The notes under the pieces: model-generated | Told to the model about the DNA's origin: nothing | What the model saw: the letters and a program-made list of their open reading frames with translations, nothing else | Databases searched by the model: none | Shown here: positions 20,438-25,685 of the stretch, piece after piece | How the letters are laid out: each line of letters opens with the position of its first letter | Numbering within the stretch: position 1 is the first letter of the stretch | NCBI GenBank assembly: GCA_946482425.1 | Contig: CAMLRO010000016.1 | Span: forward strand, 1-25,685 | DNA length: 25,685 bases | Direction of reading: 5' to 3' | Origin: an uncultured Lactobacillus sp. | GTDB lineage: Bacteria > Bacillota > Bacilli > Lactobacillales > Lactobacillaceae | Position numbers and translations under genes: made by a program

Positions 20438-23077
20438 ATGAAGAAACTGACAAGTTCAGAATTTAGACAGATGTTTTTGGATTTCTTCAAGCAGCATGGC
20501 CATATGGTATTGCCCAGTCAATCATTGATTCCGCAAGATGACCCCACCTTGCTGTGGATCAATTCCGGTGTGGCGACGATGAAGAAATATTTTGATGGCT
20601 CAGTAGTGCCCAAAAATCATCGCATTACCAGTTCACAAAAGTCCATTAGAACCAATGATATTGAAAATGTTGGTAAAACAGCCAGACACCAAACTTTTTT
20701 TGAAATGCTCGGCAACTTTTCTGTGGGCGATTATTTTAAAAAAGAGGCAATTACTTGGGCCTGGGAATTTTTGACCAGTCCCGACTGGCTTGATTTAGAT
20801 CAGGAAAAACTTTACTGTACTGTTTACCCTAAAGATACAGAAGCACATAAAATTTGGCTTGAAGTTGGTATGCCTGAGGATCATATCGTTAAACTGGAAG
20901 AAAATTTCTGGGATATTGGTGAAGGTCCTTGTGGTCCTGACTCTGAAATTTTTTATGATCGTGGTCAGGAAAATAACGATGTGGCAGAAGATGATCCAGA
21001 AAACTTCCCTGGTGGTGAAAATGCCCGTTATTTGGAAATTTGGAATATCGTCTTTTCACAATACAATCACTTGGCAAATGGCAAGTATGTTGATCAACCG
21101 CATAAGAATATTGATACCGGTATGGGCTTAGAGCGCGTTTTGTCTATTTTGCAAGATGCGCCAACTAACTTTGAAACTGACCTCTTTTTGCCGATTATCC
21201 ATGAAACAGAAAAAATGACTGCTGCTAAAAAATATGGCACTAATAAAGCAGACACGACTGCATTTAAGATTATTGCTGACCACGTGCGAACAGTCAGTTT
21301 TGCCATTGCAGATGGTGCATTGCCATCAAACACAGGCCGGGGCTACGTTTTACGGCGCCTAATTCGGCGTGCCGATTTAAATGGTCAGCGCTTAGGCATT
21401 AAAGGTGCATTTCTTTATAAACTTGTACCAGTGGTTGGTAAAATTATGCAGAGTCATTATCCGGAAGTGACAGAGCAAAAAGATTTCATTGCCAAAGTAA
21501 TCAAGAATGAAGAAGAAAGATTCCAGTTAACTCTTGAATCAGGATTAACTTTACTTGATGACTTAATTGCAAGTGCACAAAAGTCAGAAGATAAAACTAT
21601 AACTGGTAAAGATGCGTTCAAGTTATTTGATACCTATGGCTTTCCTTATGAACTGACATTTGAGACTGCACAGGATGCAGGCTTAAAGGTTGATCAAAAG
21701 GGCTTTGATGCTGAAATGGCTGCCCAAAAAGAACGTGCTCGTAAAGCTCGTGGTAATTTGCAATCAATGAGTTCTCAAGATGAAACCCTGATGAACTTAA
21801 AGGATAAGTCAGAGTTTGAATACGGTGTTTATGAAGAAAAGCACGCAAAACTAGTTGATATTATTGTCAATGATCAATTGGTTGATAGAGCAGATGGCGA
21901 TAATGCCGTTTTGATTTTTGATAAGACTCCTTTTTATGGTGAACGTGGTGGTCAGGTGGCTGATCACGGCAATATTTATGATCAGGAAGGAGAACTAGTT
22001 GCCCAAGTAACTGATGTGCAACATGCGCCGAATGACCAAAATATGCACTTTGTCGATGTGATATTACCTCTGAAAAAGGGTGAGGAATACACTTTAAAAA
22101 TTGATCGAGTTCGTCGGGAAGGTCTGCGCCACTCACACACGGCTACTCACTTGTTGCATGCAGCTTTGAGAAGCGTACTGGGTGAACATACTCATCAAGC
22201 CGGCAGTTTGGTTGAACCCGATTATTTGCGCTTTGACTTTACTGCGCTTGAACCAATGACTGAAAAAGAAATTAAGTCCGTTGAAAACCTGGTAAACCAA
22301 AAAATCTGGGCAGCTATTGATGTCAAAACTACCATCACTGACCCTGATACTGGTAGGAAAATGGGCGCTTTGGCTTTGTTTGATGGTAAATACGGTGACC
22401 AAGTTCGGGTTGTGCAGATGGCTGATTTTTCTATTGAGTTTTGTGGTGGTACTCATTGCGCCAATACTAACCAAATAGGTATTTTTAAGATCATTTCTGA
22501 ATCAGCTATTGGTGCAGGAATGAGAAGAATTGAAGCAGTTGTTTCTAAGAAAGCGTATGAATATTTAGCCAATAGGTCTGAACTGTTAGATGAGATTCAA
22601 GCAGAAGTAAAATCAACTAAACCAGAAGATATTATTGATAAGGTTGATTCGCTTGAAAAAGATCTGCATGACAGTCAAAAGCAGGTTGAAGATTTGAATT
22701 TGCAAATTAATCAAAGTAAAGCCAACACTATTTTTGATAATATAGAGCAGGTCGGTGATCTTTCTGTTATTGCACAAAAAGTTGATGTTAACGGGATGAA
22801 TGATTTGCGTGAATTCGCTGATACTTGGAAGAGTGGTAAAAAGTCAGATGTGCTGATTTTGGCGACTGCTAGTGACGGCAAGGCCAATATGATCATTAGT
22901 CTAGGTGATAAAGCCTTAGCCAAGGGCCTTAAAGCAGGTGATTTAATTAAGCAAGCTGCTCCAATCTTTGGAGGAGGCGGCGGCGGTCGCCCAGATATGG
23001 CTCAAGCCGGAGGTAAAAAACCTGAAGGTCTTGAAAAGGCTATTCAGACAGTGATCACAGCGATTTCAAAAAATTAA
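20438..23077 (+). CDS. alaS: Alanyl-tRNA synthetase
   Basis: The 879-aa class II synthetase charges tRNA-Ala. The N-terminal catalytic core has FFKQHGHMVLPSQSLIP, LLWINSGVATMKKYF, RHQTFFEMLGNFSVGDYF and GMGLERV. The editing domain holds the zinc set HxxxH (His567, His571) and CGGTHC (Cys669, His673). A C-terminal coiled coil (about 725-765) and DHHA1 domain with the Gly-rich GGGGGGRPDMAQAGG (from residue 845) complete the protein. I start it at ATG 20438, behind AAGGGAG. A TTG eight codons upstream precedes that site. Expression is under the T-box leader. Confidence 0.97.
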   Translation: MKKLTSSEFRQMFLDFFKQHGHMVLPSQSLIPQDDPTLLWINSGVATMKKYFDGSVVPKNHRITSSQKSIRTNDIENVGKTARHQTFFEMLGNFSVGDYFKKEAITWAWEFLTSPDWLDLDQEKLYCTVYPKDTEAHKIWLEVGMPEDHIVKLEENFWDIGEGPCGPDSEIFYDRGQENNDVAEDDPENFPGGENARYLEIWNIVFSQYNHLANGKYVDQPHKNIDTGMGLERVLSILQDAPTNFETDLFLPIIHETEKMTAAKKYGTNKADTTAFKIIADHVRTVSFAIADGALPSNTGRGYVLRRLIRRADLNGQRLGIKGAFLYKLVPVVGKIMQSHYPEVTEQKDFIAKVIKNEEERFQLTLESGLTLLDDLIASAQKSEDKTITGKDAFKLFDTYGFPYELTFETAQDAGLKVDQKGFDAEMAAQKERARKARGNLQSMSSQDETLMNLKDKSEFEYGVYEEKHAKLVDIIVNDQLVDRADGDNAVLIFDKTPFYGERGGQVADHGNIYDQEGELVAQVTDVQHAPNDQNMHFVDVILPLKKGEEYTLKIDRVRREGLRHSHTATHLLHAALRSVLGEHTHQAGSLVEPDYLRFDFTALEPMTEKEIKSVENLVNQKIWAAIDVKTTITDPDTGRKMGALALFDGKYGDQVRVVQMADFSIEFCGGTHCANTNQIGIFKIISESAIGAGMRRIEAVVSKKAYEYLANRSELLDEIQAEVKSTKPEDIIDKVDSLEKDLHDSQKQVEDLNLQINQSKANTIFDNIEQVGDLSVIAQKVDVNGMNDLREFADTWKSGKKSDVLILATASDGKANMIISLGDKALAKGLKAGDLIKQAAPIFGGGGGGRPDMAQAGGKKPEGLEKAIQTVITAISKN

Positions 23078-23081
23078 TTGA

Positions 23082-23110
23082 TTGAGTTTATACTGTTTTT
23101 CAAGTAAAAT
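23082..23110 (+). promoter_or_regulatory. Promoter of the ireB-ruvX operon
   Basis: TTGAGT (23082-23087), 17 bases, TAAAAT (23105-23110), just before the AGGAGG of ireB. Confidence 0.6.
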
Positions 23111-23129
23111 TGTGCTAGGAGGAATGATT

Positions 23130-23387
23130 ATGAGTTCGCTAGATAAGACAATGCACTTTGACTTTAATGAAAATAAAGGCAAAAACGTTCATGATACTCT
23201 GCAAGATGTTTATAATGCTCTGGAAGAGAAGGGCTATAATCCAGTTAATCAGATTGTCGGGTATTTGTTGTCTGGCGATCCAGCCTATATTCCACGGCAT
23301 AATGATGCTCGCAATTTAATTTTAAAACACGAACGTGATGAAATTATTGAAGAGCTTGTCAAAAATTATCTTGGAAAAGATAAATAA
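23130..23387 (+). CDS. ireB: IreB family regulatory phosphoprotein (DUF965)
   Basis: The 85-aa cytoplasmic protein contains the strongly conserved core [31 protein letters not shown], split by [23 protein letters not shown]. In enterococci IreB is a substrate of the PASTA kinase IreK and affects cephalosporin resistance. That role is by family only. I start it at the ATG at 23130, behind AGGAGG at good distance. An upstream ATG at 23124 is too close to that site, and a TTG at 23082 lies in the promoter. It overlaps the next gene by one base (TAATG). The ireB-ruvX-DUF1292-mutS2 order is common in Firmicutes. Confidence 0.93.
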   Translation: MSSLDKTMHFDFNENKGKNVHDTLQDVYNALEEKGYNPVNQIVGYLLSGDPAYIPRHNDARNLILKHERDEIIEELVKNYLGKDK

Positions 23388-23815
23388 TGCGATTAGTTGG
23401 TTTAGATGTTGGATCAAAGACAGTAGGCGTTGCAGTCAGTGATGAATTAGGCATCACTGCACAAATGCTTGAAACTATCCCTATTGATGAAACGCGTTAT
23501 AATTTTGGTATGCGTGCAATTAAAAAGATTGTGCGCCAATATGAACCAGCGGGTTTTGTTTTAGGTTTGCCCAAAAATATGGATGGTTCTTCAGGTGCAG
23601 CGGTTGCCCGAAGCAAGGCATACGGTGAAAGGCTTGAAAAGAAGTTTGGTTTGCCAGTGCACTATTCTGATGAGAGACTAACTACAGTTGAATCTGAACG
23701 TGTTTTAGTTGAAGAAGCAGATATGCACAACCGCCACCAACGTAAAAAAGTGATTGACCAAATGGCCGCTGTCTTGATTTTACAAAATTATTTGGATCTA
23801 AACCGAAAGGATTAA
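23387..23815 (+). CDS. ruvX: YqgF/RuvX-type Holliday-junction-resolvase-like nuclease
   Basis: The 142-aa RNase-H-fold protein has the N-terminal signature [19 protein letters not shown] with acidic residue Asp7, then [14 protein letters not shown], and the conserved [15 protein letters not shown] with Asp and Glu. Relatives act in pre-16S rRNA 5' processing and possibly recombination. Which applies here is not shown. The start ATG overlaps the ireB stop by one base, and the next ATG comes one base after its stop, so the three genes are coupled. Confidence 0.94.
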   Translation: MRLVGLDVGSKTVGVAVSDELGITAQMLETIPIDETRYNFGMRAIKKIVRQYEPAGFVLGLPKNMDGSSGAAVARSKAYGERLEKKFGLPVHYSDERLTTVESERVLVEEADMHNRHQRKKVIDQMAAVLILQNYLDLNRKD

Positions 23816-23816
23816 T

Positions 23817-24122
23817 ATGACACAAGAAGTTAACGGTGATGACCGTCAAATTACCTTGATTGATGATCAAGGCAATGAAGAATTATATGAAATTTTATTT
23901 ACATTTCATTCTGATGACTATGATAAATCATATGTTCTGCTTTATCCGGCAGCTGCCAGTGATGATGAGGAAATTGAAGTTTTGGCTTTTAGTTATGACT
24001 CCGATGCCGCAGGTGATGTCACTAGCAGTGACTTACACGAGATTGAAGCGGATGATGAATGGAATATGGTCCAAGGAGTTTTGAACACATTTTTGGACGA
24101 CGACCGATTGAGTGGTGAATAA
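23817..24122 (+). CDS. DUF1292 (YrzB-like) acidic protein
   Basis: The 101-aa strongly acidic protein matches the DUF1292/YrzB family: ITLIDDQGNEELYEILFTF, then YVLLYPA, EEIEVLAFSYD and a WNMVQGVLNTFL ending. Function is unknown. It constantly follows ruvX in Firmicutes. AAAGG lies before the ATG, one base past the ruvX stop. Acidic clusters (SDDEEIE, LDDDR) and absence of membrane or signal segments suggest a soluble protein. A terminator closes the operon immediately after. Confidence 0.92.
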   Translation: MTQEVNGDDRQITLIDDQGNEELYEILFTFHSDDYDKSYVLLYPAAASDDEEIEVLAFSYDSDAAGDVTSSDLHEIEADDEWNMVQGVLNTFLDDDRLSGE

Positions 24123-24149
24123 AAAAGACTGGCTGGGCCAGCCTTTTTT
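24122..24149 (+). terminator. Terminator of the ireB-ruvX-DUF1292 operon
   Basis: CTGGC (24129-24133), loop TGG, GCCAG (24137-24141), then CTTTTTT. An A run precedes, with one A-C mismatch. Confidence 0.9.
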
Positions 24150-24175
24150 ATTCAAGATTAATAATTTAGAAACTA

Positions 24176-25685
24176 ATGAATGATAAGATATTAGAAACTT
24201 TAGAATTTGCAAAAATTACTGAACAACTGCAACAAATGGCGATTACTACACCAGCTAAAATGGCAGCTTTTAATCTTGTACCAAGTGATGACTTTGCTCA
24301 AGTCGAACTGGCACTGAAGCAGACATTGGCAGGTGCTGATATTTTGCGGATCAAGGGACAACTGCCCTTAACAGATTTTGCTGATGTTGAGCCGAGTATT
24401 AAGCGTTTGCGGATCAAAGCAAATTTGAATGCAAAGGAATTAGGCAACTTATTGCTGGTTTTAGCACTTGCTAATGAAATCAACGACTTTTTTAGTGATG
24501 TTGATGATGAAAAACTGGATTTAACGGCAATAAATTCGATTTTAATGCAATTGGACGTGCCTCAGTCACTGTTTAAGCAACTTAAGCGTTCACTGGATTT
24601 TGACGGGGAAGTTCTTGATACTGCATCTGCTGAATTATCCCATTTACGTCGCGAAATCAAAAATAATGATGCAGAGATAAAAGATAAAATGGATAGCTAC
24701 ACAAAAGGTAATAGCAGCAAATATTTATCTGAACAAATAGTGACTATTCGTGACGAAAGATACGTTATTCCGGTTAAGCAAGAATACCGCAATAAATTTG
24801 GTGGTGTGGTTCACGACCAAAGTGCCAGCGGGCAAACGCTTTTTATTGAGCCGAGTGCAGTTTTAAATCTTAACAACCGCCAGCAAAACCTTTTGGCACA
24901 AGAAAAAAGGGAGATTAGTCGGATTTTACGCAATCTGTCAGATTTAGTGCGCTCAGAAGTTGAAAGTATAGATGCTATTGCAAGTTCCTTGGTTGAGCTT
25001 GATTTTATCCAGGCAAAGGCAAAATTGGCTCATGCTATGAAAGCAACTGAACCTAAGTTGACTCATGATCAGTCACTTTTATTTTTACAGGCGCGACATC
25101 CTTTAATCGACCCTAAAAAAGTAGTTGCAAACGACATTCGCCTTGGTGAAGATTTCGATACGATGCTGATAACTGGTCCCAATACTGGTGGAAAAACTAT
25201 CACATTAAAAACTGCAGGAATTTTACAATTGATGGCCCAGTCAGGGTTATTTATCCCGGCAGCAGAAGGCAGTAAAGCGGGCGTCTTTAAGGATATTTGC
25301 GCTGATATTGGGGATGAACAATCTATTGAGCAATCACTCAGCACATTTTCTTCACATATTAACGATATTGTTAAAATAATGAAAAATGTTAATGCTGAAA
25401 CTCTTGTTTTGATTGATGAAATTGGAGCTGGGACGGATCCAGAAGAAGGAGCCAGTCTTGCAATTAGTATTTTGGATTTTTTACGGCAAAAGAAAGCTAA
25501 AATTATCGTCACTACCCATTACCCAGAACTTAAACTTTATGGTTATAATCGTAAAAGAACGACTAACGCTTCAATGGAGTTTGATCTAAAAACACTGTCT
25601 CCAACCTATCGTTTACAGATTGGTATTCCTGGTCACAGTAACGCCTTTGCTATTGCTCGCAGGCTAGGGATGCGTGAGGATGTTG
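24176..25685 (+). CDS. mutS2: MutS2 endonuclease/ATPase (3' end outside window)
   Basis: The frame is open from ATG 24176 to the window end, 503 codons of a family about 785 long, so the C-terminal Smr nuclease domain is missing by truncation of the window. The protein begins MNDKILETLEFAKIT. It has the MutS clamp/lever helices (TIRDERYVIPVKQEYRNKF, VHDQSASGQTLFIEP), Walker A GPNTGGKT (334-341), Walker B LVLIDEIGAGTDPEE (Asp414/Glu415) and the ABC-type TTHYPELK. MutS2 suppresses recombination and in Bacillus acts in rescue of collided ribosomes. The ribosome site is poor (only AGAAA before the ATG), unlike its neighbours. It follows a terminator, so a separate promoter must lie at 24150-24175, but I see no clear one. 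Confidence 0.94.
   Translation, partial: MNDKILETLEFAKITEQLQQMAITTPAKMAAFNLVPSDDFAQVELALKQTLAGADILRIKGQLPLTDFADVEPSIKRLRIKANLNAKELGNLLLVLALANEINDFFSDVDDEKLDLTAINSILMQLDVPQSLFKQLKRSLDFDGEVLDTASAELSHLRREIKNNDAEIKDKMDSYTKGNSSKYLSEQIVTIRDERYVIPVKQEYRNKFGGVVHDQSASGQTLFIEPSAVLNLNNRQQNLLAQEKREISRILRNLSDLVRSEVESIDAIASSLVELDFIQAKAKLAHAMKATEPKLTHDQSLLFLQARHPLIDPKKVVANDIRLGEDFDTMLITGPNTGGKTITLKTAGILQLMAQSGLFIPAAEGSKAGVFKDICADIGDEQSIEQSLSTFSSHINDIVKIMKNVNAETLVLIDEIGAGTDPEEGASLAISILDFLRQKKAKIIVTTHYPELKLYGYNRKRTTNASMEFDLKTLSPTYRLQIGIPGHSNAFAIARRLGMREDV

Noticed and set aside
21867..22474. Long minus-strand frames inside alaS
   Set aside because: alaS is certain from its zinc and Gly-rich motifs. The antisense frames have no ribosome sites or recognisable domains.
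1..25685. CRISPR array, prophage, complete insertion sequence or restriction-modification genes
   Set aside because: No regularly spaced repeats, transposase, integrase, phage or methylase coding is present.

Overview
The window looks like chromosomal DNA from a low-GC homofermentative Lactobacillus of the S-layer-forming acidophilus/crispatus/helveticus type. This is inferred from three things: AT-rich DNA with strong AGGAGG-type ribosome sites; an aggregation-promoting-factor (Apf) gene plus other exported proteins with S-layer-associated (SLAP-like) modules and no LPXTG anchor; and a Firmicutes housekeeping block (alaS with T-box, ireB, ruvX, a DUF1292 gene, mutS2). No species was assigned by database search.

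Layout. Positions 1-369 hold the 3' end of an exported-type protein ending in a fibronectin type III domain. Positions 514-5297 form a ketose/tagatose utilisation locus: a LacD aldolase, a divergent RpiR-type regulator, a LacC/FruK sugar-phosphate kinase, and a fused fructose-family PTS permease in B-C-A order. A good CcpA (cre) site and a motif repeated upstream of both lacD and the kinase fit carbon-catabolite and RpiR control. Uptake would give ketose-1-phosphate, the kinase the 1,6-bisphosphate, and LacD two triose phosphates.

Positions 5485-8004 carry an unannotated 38-codon gene (minus strand) with its own ribosome site and terminator, then apf with a highly structured leader and an unusually large nested terminator, then a secreted SEC10/PgrA-like protein. 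A GNAT acetyltransferase, tRNA-Gln, a glycerophosphodiester phosphodiesterase, a class I aminotransferase, tRNA-Tyr and a second identical tRNA-Gln follow (8084-11233).

Positions 11274-13013 (minus) encode a BspA-like repeat surface protein with a C-terminal SLAP-like region. A very AT-rich intergenic stretch separates it from a signal-less parallel beta-helix protein (13487-14602) and a NagR/YvoA-like GntR regulator (14684-15382).

Positions 15424-17760 are wall-polymer genes: tagD (minus) divergent from tagA and a GT4 glycosyltransferase, covering CDP-glycerol supply and the ManNAc transfer step of wall teichoic acid linkage synthesis. Positions 17838-20143 hold the overlapping NAD salvage pair pncB-nadE. 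Positions 20188-23077 hold a T-box leader and alaS. Positions 23082-24122 are an ireB-ruvX-DUF1292 operon, and mutS2 runs off the right edge.

No phage, complete insertion sequence, CRISPR array or defence system is visible. The least explained items are the 38-aa gene, the cytoplasmic beta-helix protein, the alaS T-box whose only visible terminator stem encloses the antiterminator, the structured apf leader and terminator, and a C-A mismatch in the tRNA-Tyr T stem.
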